Origin: Atrichornis clamosus
Lineage: Eukaryota; Chordata; Aves; Passeriformes; Menuridae
NCBI GenBank assembly: GCA_013400975.1
Contig: WBMZ01012038.1
Span: 62,001 to 126,000, forward strand
Length of the DNA stretch: 64,000 nucleotides
Reading direction: 5' to 3'
Shown here: piece by piece, positions 44,501-58,100 of the stretch
Layout of the letters: every line of letters begins with the position of its first letter
How positions within the stretch are numbered: the first letter of the stretch is position 1
Notes under the pieces: generated by a model
The model's database searches: none
What the model saw: only the letters and a program-made list of their open reading frames with translations
What the model was told of the DNA's origin: nothing
Made by a program: the position numbers and the translations under genes

Positions 44501-47500
44501 GGGTTAGAGGACAGTTATCGTCCACATTTACCCCATATTGTTTAGGCACTTATTTCAGTGTTCCTATGCACTCTCTGCAGGAGGAGAAGAGTGGGAGACC
44601 TCCAGAGAATAAGCCAGGCTTTATGTTATCTTTCAAGCAGTTTAGTCTAAGACTAGAATTACTCCCTGGAGGGACTTCCCTTGTTTCACTGGCTTTTGAA
44701 GAAGTGTTAAATTAATTGGGTGTGCCTAACTTCGCTGGGTAAATCTAGGCCTAAATGATGGGATTTCCCTGTTGCTGAAATGGTGCAGTTGTTGGATGCT
44801 GTGTTGTGGCTGCTGAACTGCCCCTGGTCTCGCAGGTCCCCCTCAGAACCTTGGCGGTGCGGGAGGAGGTCTCCGTGCCACAGGCCTCTGCAGCTCTTGG
44901 CTCTCCTCCGTTCTCCTTGCTGATGGTGGCTTTTGGTCCTCGGTGGTTTTACCCCCAGGGGAGAGTAACAGACCTCACCAAAATTATTCTTAGATTTCTA
45001 AACGACAGGATGTGAGTACAAGAAGTATTAGCAAAATCCCACTCACCAGGGTTAAATCTCTGCTGCTCTCACAGAATTTCTCTGAATAGCAGCACTTACC
45101 TGCACTGTTCAACACCACTGGAAACAACAGGGTAAATATTGCATGAGGATGAATGCCAACATGTTACACAGGCATTCTTAAAGGTAGCTACTATATTAAT
45201 ATAGGTTATTTAAACAAGAACCTTTTCCTCTGGAGCCTGAATTTTTAATTATTTTAATTTTTTTCTGTGTGTGTATGTATGTGTGTAACTTCAATCATGT
45301 TTCTGTATTTCAGGGCTGGAATGTAATCATAAAAGTTAACACAGCTCTTCAGATTGTTCTTCTTTCTGTAAGCATGGCTTCATAATGGAGATTTAGTGGG
45401 CTGTAAACAGGATGTCGTATGGTGCTCTCTGTCAAAAATTAATGATGGCAATGAAGATTAAATTATTCTTCCGTGAAAATACAGCACATACGCTGGGAGA
45501 TGTTTGCAAGCAGACTTAAAATAGTCCATTCCCTGAGGATAGCCTGGGAGTTTACTGGCTGCTCCCTGTTTCTGGTGAGAGTCTGGGTCTGCCACAAAGA
45601 GGAGCTGTGTTTAATTCCTGCAAAAGGACACAAAGGGAGGCTTTTGTTTCTCTGCCTTCCAGGTGGAAGCTGTAGTCTGTGGTGCCTGGATAATCTGATA
45701 CTCAGCTACCTGTGGTGTGCTCCCAGCGCTCCAATTTGCAGCGCTGGCCTCCATTCGCTGCCCTTCCTTGTCAGAGCTCAGAGCGTTCCAGCCTGTGAGG
45801 ATTCATTGTGAATCTGGCTGTGCATGTTGAGGGGGGTGGAGGGAGGCGGAGAAGGGATTTTCCACAAATGGAAACCAAAAACCTGCAGCAGATCTGTGTG
45901 GAAAAGGCTTCCACTCCATCATCTGCTCCTGATTTTTTCCCCTAGATGCAGCACGATCTTGTCAGTGGGAGAAGAAAATATTACATTTCCTGAGACAGGT
46001 TTGTTCTGATGTTGGCTAGTATGGATAGCCTGATGTGCCAAGCAAAGCTGTTTCTTGTGAGGCATGGTTTTCTGTAAATGCAGCTCTCAGGAAGCCTGTG
46101 GGCTGTTTCTGTTTCATTTTTTGGCAGTAGATGGCTGTCTGCCTCTGCAGAGCCTTAGACCTGGCCAGAGTATTCCCCAAGCTGCCTGCTTCTACACTCC
46201 CCAAACCTATTTTCCCTATTACCACTCAGTAAAGATGTAAATATTAAGCAGAAGATTTCACGCCTTCCACAAGGGCACAGTTTTCTCAGTGAATTCATTC
46301 CTGGTAGTGGGGAGAAAATTGGGAAACTACATCTTGGAGGGAAGACGTCATCGGGACCTTTCATTCCCTTGTGGAAGAACTACTACCAATATTTCAGTTC
46401 AATGACCTTTGTCTTCTTGCAGCTCCAACAGTTACTAGTTAGGATCCTGAAAAGCATCAGGTTTGGGGATTTTTACATTTTTGAATGTCTTCCTTTTTTC
46501 TTAGATTGGTGAGATGCCTTGATTTTTAATTATTTTTGTTCCCTCCATCATATCCTCTGTGTCTTCTCGTGTGAATCCCCTTATGAGTAGATCTTTATAC
46601 CTGTATAATCCTTTGAGCTACCCTGGAAAAACACTTCTCCCTTGTTTTTGAACCTTGTCGTCTAAGACAGTGTGTTTGTGTATGTTTAGATTGTATGAGC
46701 TGATAGAAGTGAAAGGGGGGAAATAAGGTGACTGCAGTCCGGGCTCCATCCCCTCACACAGGGAACACAGTCCTTTGTTGTGGGAAGCAGCTCATTTCAG
46801 ACAGGTACTGTGCTGGACCCTTGACACACACCGATGTGTAAACTGAGTCAAGCCTGACATTTTAAGTCGCCTTTGAAGTTCTGTCACAATAACAAAGCAA
46901 AAATGTTTCTGAAATGTAAAAATCGACTATTCCTGTCTCTTCCCAAAGGCGTCTGCTCGTTCAATTGCTTGTGTATTTCATAGGGAAAATTACTACCCTG
47001 ACAGAGTTAGTCTCTCAGTGAGCCGTGTGTATAGCTGCTGTTGCTCAGGAATTAGCTAAATAACACCAATTACTCTGGTAACCCAACCAGCGTGTAAGCA
47101 TGCCTTTCTGTTTTGACCTATCAGTTAGGGATTGTCAGCATTGGCTCCTGTTTTGGGGCAGAGATGACTTTTTCTTCCGTAGGCAAGGGAACCTGACAGG
47201 GCTTCTCAGGTTTGCCTTTCAAAAATCCATTCTATACGTGGGTAGATGTGTGGCATTTTTGATGTTGCTGCTCTTTTATACGGGTAGAAGTGTATTTAAT
47301 GAGATTTTTTATTCTCAGAAAAGTAGTCAATTTTACTTTATATGCTAAGACACGATCCTTGGTTCTTCCAGTTGTGTTGGGGAAAACTAGTAACTGGGAT
47401 GTAGCCATCTAGAATGGGCTGTCTAGAAGACAGAGTGAAAACAGAATGACTCCCTGTGCCACCGTGACCACTGCCCAACACGCTGTGTACTCCTCTGCTA

Positions 47501-50451
47501 TGTGCTGGGCAGCTGCCTGCACACATTTTCATCCTCCATCAAAAATACACTTTTACATTTTCCTATTCTGGTCACTCCGTTGAGATCTCTGCCATGGTTC
47601 CAAAGTATGAATTTTGCATCTTTGAATTTAGCCCAGCAGGTTTGATAATATCCTGCAAACTGTATAACCATTTCTATCTCTATGAATTCAGGTAGGCTCT
47701 GAAACACATTCACAAGAGAATCCCCTCATCCTGGTACAAATCAGGGATTTGCCACCTGCTCTGTGTATCCAAGCAGTTTGCAGCTGCTTTTATAACCCAC
47801 GGATGAGTATCTGTGGGCCTGGGACAGAGACCAGGCTTGTGGGCAGCAGGTGGAGAGAGAATGGCAATGTGCTCCAAATGGCAGAGTGAGGTGGATAAGT
47901 CTGCCATGAGTTACTGCAAGACTGCCTTCGAATGTTGCTTTGGTCTGGTGTGGGAAAGGAAAAGAGATGACCAAAGCTGTCATTTGTGGATCACACCTAC
48001 TACCCAGACCCTCTCTTTACAGTTGTGGTATATCTTACCTTAAAAAAAGCTTCTGTATAGTGACACCTGTGTGACTGTGGGAGGTCCTTTTGCTTTGAAT
48101 TCCAGCCAATGCTGAGTGCTTGTCCAAGCATCCCTTTTATCACAGCTACCTCCTTCTCAGTAGGATGGGCTGTTTGAATAATGTATTGGCACTTCTTGTA
48201 ATGTCTGCCACTCACATTAAGTGCAGATAGTGGCAGCAATAGATACTGCACACATCTGCATTTTCAGATAACTCATCTGTATTTCTTCTTCCAGTCTCTG
48301 AATTGACTTGGATGGGAGATTCTTGCCACAGAAGCCCCAAGAATTGCCTTTAAGCCTCAACGTACGAGACCAGCTGAAGCTTTATAAATATTACCTTGGT
48401 TTTCTCTAGCTGCAAAACTGTTCCAGGAGCCCAATTTGAGGGGTGGTATGGCTGCTGCTCCCACTGGCCTCAGGATGCAGGTGTTTACATTGCCTCCTGG
48501 ATTTTCCAGATCGTCAACGGAGAAGTCGGCTCTGAAACATGAGTAAATCAAAAACCATTTTATTTAATAAGTAATCTTCCTTCTGGCATAAGTCAATTAA
48601 GTGATCATGTCTAGATTTGTAACGAATCCCTCTGGAATTTGGCCAAGGAAAGGTGTTAGCCCTACTAGAAGGTAAAGACTTTGTACCTGAGCAAATGTGC
48701 AGCTCAGATGAATCCACAAATAGAGAGTTGTGGACTCCTTGACTGAACAAGTAAAGGTAGTGTTTTCAAACAAACTAGATTCTTCTTGGACATGGCTATC
48801 AGTGAAATAGAATCCTAACTACTGCTTCAAACCTGACCTACCCTGGAGGGAGAGTAGCAGAAAATATGAAATTAGTTGCTTGCAACATAACAACTGTGAT
48901 TGTAACAGAAGCAGCTCTGGGAAGACCACTGTCCTTCACCTACCTTGTGGAAAAACAGAGCTGAAAACAGTCAAGAAGTGAATGGCCTTCATTAAATTTC
49001 TGTCAAAACAAATAAATAAATAGTGTGCTCCGTAAGGGTAGCAACGAACATAAATAAGGAATGAGGTTGTCTCACTGCAGAAATTCTGCCCACATATGAC
49101 AAGAATGAGTCTTGAAATTATTGAGGGGGTTTGTGTATATTTAAGGACTTTTTCAGCTATTGTCTGTGTATTTCAAATAAGCCAGAAAAAATACGGATGA
49201 TTATCTGAATAAAACATCCCACTTTTGTCTTCTATTTGATCTTTCTAGTCATATGAGTAAGCCAGTCAACATCAGAGGCTCTCTCAAGCCTAGGAGAAAG
49301 TAGTTGAGAGGAGATATTATCTATCTCCACTGACTTATCTCAGATAAAAAGGCCATGAATAATTTCACAAGTTTCTAGCACACTGGACTGCAAATACATA
49401 TACAGTGGAAAAGATCTTGTTGCTGCTCTACATTTTCAAATATTTTTTTTCAAGTTCGTAATTGAATACAAATCAAAATACCTTTTGCCTTAATCCACTC
49501 TCTTTCCCCAGTCCACTGAAGGAATTTTTTCTGGGTTCCTGTGTTTAGTGATGTAAATCTAGCCAATAAATTTAACTCTGTGTATTCAGCTGCAGTACAG
49601 AAAGGCTAATACAGCTGGGATATTAGACTTAATAACCTCTACTCTTTGTATCTGTGGTGGTCTCAGAGAAGTACAAAGGGAGATAAATATATCCCTTCTC
49701 ATCAGTACAGGCTATATTTGGAAGATTTCATGTGATGTGAATTTCCATTGTTAAATCATTCCATTAAAAAACAACACAACAAAAAAAATCAAAAAAATCC
49801 CCTTACAAGTTCTCAACCCTAGAAACAATGATGGAAAATCATGGTGTCCCACAGTGGTCTGTGGGTCAATGTGTCCTTCGGGAAATTAGAGGTACCTTTG
49901 TGCAGCATTTGCAAGATTACTGTGAAACTAAATGAGGGCTCTCTTTCACATCTGAGTTGCTCTTGAACCTCAATGAACCTGATATAATAAACGGGTCCAT
50001 GTATAGGGCAGCGCAGGCTGTCAAACGAACTAGCAAGAATGTGCTGTAGAAACAGAAAATGGGTAGCAGAAAATGTCAAAGGGAAACGGACCATGGGAAT
50101 GGTGTCTGGAACATAACCAGCTGCTCTTGCTTGGTCTGTGTCTCAGGTTGTACGGAAGAAACAAAAGCTATGAGCTTTTTTTTTTTTTTAATAAAGCTTA
50201 CTCATAAAAAGATCATCTTCTTGTACTGAAGACTCCCTAAAATCTTCTTTTTATTCTGGAGAGGGTAGGGAGCATGGCTGGTATATCAATGTCCTTTTCC
50301 TTTCCAATGCTGCAGTTTCATTCACCCTCTCTTCCCCTGGAACGCCCTAGATAAAGTGTGATTGATTACCTACTTGGATCTACAGCAATTTATCTCATTC
50401 AAAATGTTAATTTGGACCTACTCATACTCAGGTGAGAGAGTATAATTTTAA

Positions 50452-50469
50452 AGGCTTTTTAAAAAGCCT
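50452..50469. repeat. 18-bp palindrome
   Basis: aggctttttaaaaagcct is a perfect palindrome without spacer, in AT-rich surroundings. No function is assigned. Confidence 0.9.
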
Positions 50470-51593
50470 CTATCGGTTCCTAAGTTCTTTATTAGCTTTG
50501 AGGGACTTTATAAAAGTCGAGAGTTTTCCCCGAGCACCATAGTGTCACACTGTGTCAGGCCCATAAGATACATCATGGTTGCTGTGACAAGGATGGTCAT
50601 CTGTAACACACGTTCATACTTTCGTAAGGCTCAGTGAGGACATAATGCTGTAGTTCACCACAGACACCATATAAAGTACACAGAAGTCTATGCTGCTATT
50701 AGTCCTGAATTTGAATTTTTGTTGAAGTCCAACTCAGAGAAGAAGAGCAAAGTGCCAAAAAAACCCCATCTCACTGGAGAAACAGCCACCACCTTAACAG
50801 CTATATGGACAGCTTCAATTTATTTAGGAATCACAAGTAAGGCTTCTCTTTATCACTAAGTCATTGGTACACAGATAATAAGCTTGGGAAAGCTGGATCC
50901 GTAACACACTTCCTTGTGTTTCACTTCATGGATTAAGGTCTCTGTTCCTGAGCATTCAATGGTTCCTTTAAAAGGTGAGTCTAAATGTAGTTCATATTCA
51001 GGACTGCATTTATGTTTGGTGATTGGATCGAGTCTCGTAAATATTGTGCACAAACACCAAAGAGAATTTTAACTTCCAAAATGACTGTAAGAATGATCTT
51101 AGGCTTGGTATGAAGGAGTTAAAAAATATTTTAAACATCTGAATTTGAACAAATTAATCCCACTCTCGTGATGTGATTGCCAATCATTATAATAACATCC
51201 AGATTTTTGTGGACTGGAAAGCTCTTTATAGAGGAGGTCGGCATTGTTAGCCCTGATTAAGCTGAGGAACCCGGGGTAGAGTAGAGGAACTGGCCCAGCA
51301 TCACGCAACCAGTGATGGAAGTGACAAGAACAAAGTCCAGATCCCCTTCATTTCAACCCAGTGAACTTTCAATAGGCCATTAAACATCACTCTCCTCATT
51401 TTGTGAAGGGCAAAAGCTGACCCTAAGCATAATGGAAAGGCATGGGGCAAGTGTCCTAGCTGGCATCCCAAAACAGGTTCTCTCACCTGGAGCATCACCA
51501 TCCCAGCTCAGATTCTGGGCATTCTTCCATTCCCTGTATTGTTATTCCTCCTGATTTCTACATTGCCTGTTCTGGCATCTCTGGATTAAAATT

Positions 51594-51611
51594 AAAAAAA
51601 AAAAAAAAAAA
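51594..51611. repeat. Poly-A tract (18 A)
   Basis: An uninterrupted run of 18 A. No upstream gene-like sequence was found that would make it the tail of a processed retrocopy. Confidence 0.85.
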
Positions 51612-54349
51612 GGGAACAACAACCTTGTATTTTCTTTTCTGAATTCCAACCAGACTATTATGCTGAGCTGAACATTTCTGAATTGAAGCAAATCCAACTG
51701 CAGTGGCCTTGCCATAGGCACACCCTAATTAACAGCAAAAATTTCCATATGTTCCACCCTTCACACAGGCATGACTGTTCTGTGACCCAAATGCTCTCAT
51801 TTGTCCTGTGTAGGAGCTTTCACACTGAGGGCATATTTGACTTGTGTGATTGCCTACATCTGTTTAGCTTTCAGGTGTTTTATCTTCTCTTTCTGTCAAG
51901 CCTCTGTGGCTACTTTCAAAGGCATTTCTAAGCTACTTTCAGAGGCTTGCTTCACCAAGAATTTGTAACCCCACCGCTTGTTTCCTCTTGCTTCATTTCA
52001 CCATAAAGCTATGATGCTGAATTTGTGACATGGCCAATATATAGATGGTGGCAGACCATCATAAAGCAGAATTATGATGACTTCACTGAATAATCAAGCA
52101 GAAGCAGCCAAGTTCTGGATAGAGAAAATTCCTTTTTAAGAAAACAATATCTTCAAAGTAATAGAAGTAAAATTGTTAATGTCAGATTACTAGTTGCATG
52201 CACAAACCTTGCTGTCTTTCTCCTAGTGAGCAAAGCTTTCCAGTGATGCACAGTAGATCTTAGGGAAACATTGAAATCCCAGAAATTCTTGTAGTGCTTA
52301 TTTGTAGTTTACACTTATGTATTCAGATTTCTTTTTTTTTTTTAACTGGACAGGCATGAGTCTTGAAGTATTTAGCATGAGTTTTCTATTGCTGCCGTTA
52401 TAACTATTAGTGTTCTATTGTATATATGGGGCAAGAGGTGTTCATGGGACTTTATGGATTAATAAAATGATGAGTCTTTGCATCCAGCTGCCCTGAACCA
52501 TCCAAACAAAGAAAGTGAATCTTGGGTTAGGCTGGAAATAAATTCTCCTGTGGTAGTTCTGCACTTTGAACTTCAGATGCAGGCAGTTAATGATTTTTAC
52601 GATTTGCTCAGTGTTTTTTGGCAGTTTCTCCTTCTTTTGACCAAAGGACCTCATGCCTCACCCTAGTGTGGGAACAGACTATGACAGGTGTGCTGGGAGC
52701 TTGGCAGAGCTCCTTTTCCCCCTTTTTTTCATGCTGGCACTGTACATTGGTGCAGCCTCTGAGATACCCAGGCTTATGACAAGATATGGTCTGTTCAGTG
52801 TCATAAAGAAAAAGAAAGAATAAGACCTGATAATACTGTTTTTGTAAACTTATGAACATGCAGTGAACAAATCACACCACAGAAGAAGATTGTTGTAACT
52901 GGACTTCTACTGCAGAAATTCATCACTTCTATAGCCCTTGTGTTCCTGACCAATGATAGCTCTTCCTGGCTTGGAGAAAATTGCTGTGATATATTTTTCT
53001 CCTTTCCCAGGTTCCAGTGATAGCTGTGTCTTACGTTTTTTGGGGGATGATATTTGCCAACACTGCGTTGTATCTTTTTGGAGTCAGTTGGAAATGCTGT
53101 GGACATCCAAGCCAGACTGCTATTCTTTAAGGGGTTATTTTGTCTGTACTAAGAATCTACCTTTTGCTGTGGAGCCATCAAGGTTCAATGGGGTGTTTCC
53201 TCAGACTCAAGCCAGCCCTCTGCAACAGGGACGAATTCACTCTGATCCTGCTTTTGTTAAACCCTATGAAAATACAACATTCAACATTTCTCTCCACCTG
53301 GCTCTGTACCACCTATCTTTATTTTTAGCTAACTCCCCAAAGCCCTAATTTGCAGTGCTAGTATGAAAAATCTGACAGGAACATATGACAGCTCTGGCCA
53401 ATCTCTCCCCTTAGGTGCAAGAAAGACAGTTAATAACCTTTTTAGAAGGATGAGACAGAAAGCCTGTATTTATCATTTCTCTGTATTAATATGCTACATA
53501 TGTGGCCTATCCACTGCATCTGCCTAGGGAAAACACAGGTTTCTATGTTGCTGTAGGTTGCTATTTTCACAGTGCAGCTGAAGGAGGTGTTGGTGCCATT
53601 TAGCCAGCTGGATCAATCAGTCACTTAAAACACGCCTGTGTCCCATGCCATTCAGATGTCCCACCTAGCAGGAACAGACCCTCTACAATCATTACAATTT
53701 GGATTTTAAAAAGAAGGTATAAAGAGGTTTTTCGTATTGCAGATGCTCTTAATTTTCTGTGGTTTTTTGGGGAAAAACAATTTTTAATATTTAAAACAGT
53801 TACGAATTACAGCTTTTTTTCCTAAAACTTAAATTTATCACAAGTGTTTCATAGGTATATTCTAAGGTGTTTTAATGGACTATTTATTCAGTGACTAATC
53901 CTGAAAGACCTTTGCAAGTCTGCAGAGCTGTACAGGGGTTTTTGTGCATTGGCCAAAGGAAAGGTAGATTCTTGTGGATGTAGATCCAGAGACATTTAGC
54001 ACTGGTCTCTTCATGATAAAAATAGGGTAAGATGCCTCAGCCTCCCTTTAGGGTAGGACAACTGTCAGATACAACCTGGACACAACACAGAGGTTTGTCA
54101 TCAGCCTCTGAATTTCTGCAGCAGAGGTGGGACAGGACTATGTGCTGGGGTTGTGTTCCCATCAAATTCCTCCGTCTTTTTAACTTCCAAGGATCTGGCA
54201 AGGAGTGTGACAGAGTGAAAAAAAGTGTTTCATTCAAGGAACACAAAGCCAAACTACAACTCAGTTTTAGCTGGATATCCAAAATTGTTAGGTAACGAAT
54301 GTGTACGGAAACACTCCCCAAATAGAGTTCAAAATTCTTTGGCAGCCTG

Positions 54350-55150
54350 CCTTGGTCCGGGGCTGTCGACAGCTCAGATCCACAGAGATCAGTGCGAAGG
54401 TTTGTACCTGCACGTGCTTGCGGAGCAGTCCGCAGCCGACAGGTTTGCTGCAAATCCTCCGAGGATTGCCTCGCGGCCACGGCATGCAAATCAGCTCCTG
54501 GGTTCCGCTGGCAAGGAGGGGGAAAGCGATGTGCAGCCTGTTATCCTGTCTAAATATCTGAGGCATCAACAAGCGCTTGATAATGGTAACAGTTATTTGA
54601 TTCCCCCAGTTTAATTGTGTTACAAGAACCGATTTATTACGCGGCTGCCGGGTTTCTGCGGGCAGTGCAGTACGGCCGGAGGCTCTGTGTCTGTCAGCAG
54701 TGTGCGGGGCTCGCCCACTGAGTGCTGATTTTGGGAGGGTGTGAGAGACCTGCCAGCGCACAGCGCCGTGAGTGAGCAGCACCGGCGACGTGAGGGCGTC
54801 CGCGGCGAGCGCCCCTGAAGGAAGGAGACAAAGGGAGGCAGGAATGCACTTCTGAGGGAGCAGGGAAGCCGCTCGCCTGCCCGTTCGTCGCACGTGACTG
54901 AGGCGGGAGCAGAAGGGAGATTTTCAATCCAACTCAGCTGTCTCCTCCTGGTGCTGGAGACCGGTTGCCATGGATATCTGCTGATTGGAGGGCACCAGCA
55001 GTGCCTCGGCTGGGGGAACTGTCTGGGGTGAAGGATGAAGCGGAGGATGACCATGCGCGGGGTGGGCAGCAACAGGGATGTTTCCAGTGGTAGAGAAGCT
55101 GAAGCGATTTTGGAAAGGGATAAGGTCTGCCCAAGAGTGTGACATCCCCC
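54350..55150. promoter_or_regulatory. Orphan CpG island
   Basis: By hand count there are about 45 CpG dinucleotides in 54361-55080, with 26 in 54601-54900, against roughly one per 100 bp in the flanks. GC is near 58 percent. It contains an E-box CACGTGAC (54891-54898), an RFX-type GTTGCCATGG (54964-54973) and a donor-like gtgagt on the plus strand at 54768. No coding exon is recognisable, and it lies about 20 kb from the end of TBC1D4. It may be a promoter of a noncoding RNA, a distal alternative promoter of the next gene (KLF12 by synteny) or a CpG-island enhancer. Confidence 0.7.
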
Positions 55151-55199
55151 CCACGGCAGCGCTGATAGGATGACTCTCAGGCTACTGAGCCTGGGGATG

Positions 55200-58100
55200 C
55201 ATTAGTTGTGCCCCAAGAGCTCAGAGGGTTATTTCCGAGCCATATCTTTGTCATTTCTGTGTGTGTGTGCACGCAAAATTTGGCTTTGAAGCCCTTGGTT
55301 CTGCTCTCTAGCCGCGAGGCAGGTGCAGAGCTGGCAATGTCAATAAAATTGGCATTGCAGGATAGTGTGTTTGCATGTGTGTGTATGTGCAGTGCCACAC
55401 TGGAGGTTATGGTGCATGAGGTGTTTTCTCTTCTTTATTTTGTTGGCTTCTTTTCTCTCTTAAACGAAGAACTCAGTTGCACAACTTTATTTTTGTGATC
55501 CTGGCTGCTGATTTCAACAGTGGTTTTGTGTAGACAGAAGTATTTCTTGTGTGATTGTCTGAACCTGTGTGTTTCTTGCTCTGCTGCTCACATGCTGCAG
55601 TCTCAATCCTCTCCTGTTTTACTGTTGCTCAGAAATGGTAAATGCCCATGTGAAGAATAACAAACTGCAGTTATTATTCTGTTTTGCTGAATTAGCAAGA
55701 ATGAAGTCTGGGCATGCTCTTCTGAAACACTAATAATTGTATGTGACTAATATTTTTTTACAGTCCTGCTCCTTACAAGCCCTGGACTCATTGGGTTGGC
55801 TGCTGCCACAGTAGTTTAATTCAGACCTCTCTGCTTGATCTCCATTGCAGCAAGAACTATAAAAATAGGATGGAATTTACCTGAAATATATAAACCACAT
55901 AGATTTTAACTTGCAATCATGTCCTCCTCTAAGTCAGTCCTCATTAAGAGCTGTTAAAGGCTGTACTCTCTGTGGGTAGAAACCAGCATGGGACATGGAG
56001 GTGAGGCCTGAGGAGACAGTAGTGGCCTTAGCTGACTTGTGACTCATTTAGCTGTGATGCACCAGTGATAAACCAGTCTCGCTGAGGACACAGGATGGAT
56101 TTATTTTCATTAAATGAAAAGAAATACATACATCATTGATTCTTTATACACTGTGCATGGAAGCACATCAATGAAAATTTATTCCCAGGGGTATGCTCAT
56201 CTCTAGGCAATGTTCCTGCTTCAAGATGCTTAGGAGCTAAGGAGTGATCCAGTGGACATGAATATGCTTAACCTTAGAAACATGAGTAATAGTCGCATTC
56301 AGGTGTCATCAAAGTCAAGCATTTGCAGGATCAAGGCTTTAAAGGGTGCAGTCATGTAGAAACACTCCACACATTCTGATTTGATGAACAGGAGTATTTG
56401 AAAATGGCAATATTTTATGGCTAAGGACAGTTTATGATATAAAATACTAGGGCAGCTATTATGTAAAATACTGAAGGCAGCAACTTCCCAGATAATATGT
56501 TTTGTGATGGCTTTCTACACAGGTGGTTATGGGTACTGGCAGATTTTAACTTTGGGAAAGACTTTGAGCTAATCACAGAATGATTACCAAGTTAATGTGT
56601 ACCCGCACGTACCCTTGGTAAATGCAACGTGTGCCCTAAACATCACAAGATGAAGTAATTCCTGGTGTAATATTGTTAATTGCTAGGGTTGTGTGAATTA
56701 TTACACCGTTATGAATCACTATAAATCCATTCTAGCAAATGGACAGATTTTCTTGTTTAGAAGAGCAAAAGGAGACAACAATCATGTTTCCAATCTGCTT
56801 TCATGGTCTAAGTAATAAAGACATTACTGAATCCTGATTTTCTGTATTTAATAGGAAAGTATTCTACACGAAAGCTAAGAAAAAGGGAGATAATCCATCT
56901 AATATGCTAATTTACTAAAACTGAGGACACCAAAGCTATCAAAAATTCAACCCCAGAAAGAATTAAAACCAGATTTAACTGAATGTTAAGAGCGGGAAAC
57001 TACATATTTTGAAAGAGTGACATATTTATATTGATGTACAAAATTTAGGTAATTAAATTCTATCAAATGGGAATGAATATACAGCTAGTCTAATTACTCA
57101 AAAAAAACCCTTGGAGCTATTAGAAACCAGGAATTCTGGTTAACATATAAAATTACAGGAATTTAAATGTAAAATGTGAGTCCTTGGCAGGTGCCATCCC
57201 AATATAACTTGTCAGGATGGGAGGGGGCCTGGCTTTGAGAAGAAACAGAGGTCCACAACTAGGACCTGATGAACATAGAGACTCACCTCATATGTGAAAT
57301 TTCTTTCATGTGTTAATATGCTATTTGTCATTGTGCATGGAAAAGCAGATAACAGATACAGGAAAACTGACTTATATCAAATTTTACTAAAATAAACTTA
57401 TCACCGTTTTGGAAAATGTCCTTAATCTGGTTCTCAGACACTTGTCTGTAGGAAAATGACATCCTCATCATGTCTTTTCACTTCTCTGTGACTTATTCCC
57501 AAACTGGTCCACAGGCTCTTGTCTGCTCCTTCGCTCATCACGGTGTCATTATCCTGCCTATCTTTGCCATACTCTAGCTCTTTGTTCTGCCCATCTGCCT
57601 TTTGCTGTATTATTTCTTACTACCCACAGGCCAGCACACACAAAACAGTTCTGCAGTGATTTAAGCATTTTACATAATTCTTAATCTGCAAGGAAATTTA
57701 ATATGAAGTGTGGACAAAATGGAGATAAAACCATGCTAATCTCTTTGCCATTCTTCATCAGCTGAAGTGGACATTTAACTCATAAGCAGCACTGTCCTTT
57801 CTCAAGTGCAAGGACAAGCTAATGAGCCAAAGAAGCAAATCATTTAGGTCTTCTTTGCAGAAGCATAGTTTAAGAAGCATAACATTCCTTGTCCAAGAGA
57901 ATAGACTTATTTAATACAGAAATCAGAGGAAATGGCTCTAGTTGACAACTAATCCTTCAGCCTACAAAAGGCACAGGACAATCAGATAGGTGTTTCTTTA
58001 TATTTTGATTAGATGATGCTGAAAGCAGTAGAGAGCAATTGGACAGATTGACTCAATCTCTCCTCGCAGTGCCTTAGAGAACAGACCCTGGCAGTGCAAT

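Larger units (their letters stand above)
38515..54300. other. Gene-poor intergenic stretch
   Basis: About 16 kb with no recognisable coding exon, RNA gene or full transposon. It includes simple tracts: a GT/AT-rich run at about 45265-45290, a poly-T of 14 at about 50176-50189, an 18-A run at 51594-51611, and an 18-bp perfect palindrome at 50452-50469. ORFs up to 160 codons (41195-41677, minus) show no family pattern. By mammalian synteny this should be part of the TBC1D4-KLF12 gap, where conserved enhancers are expected, but none can be proved from one sequence. Confidence 0.6.

Noticed and set aside
54288..54893. Longest ORF in the window (201 codons, minus strand), with overlapping ORFs of 150 and 129 codons
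   Set aside because: It lies in the CpG island, where stop codons are rare. Several frames are open at once, and no family motif or protein-like pattern was seen.
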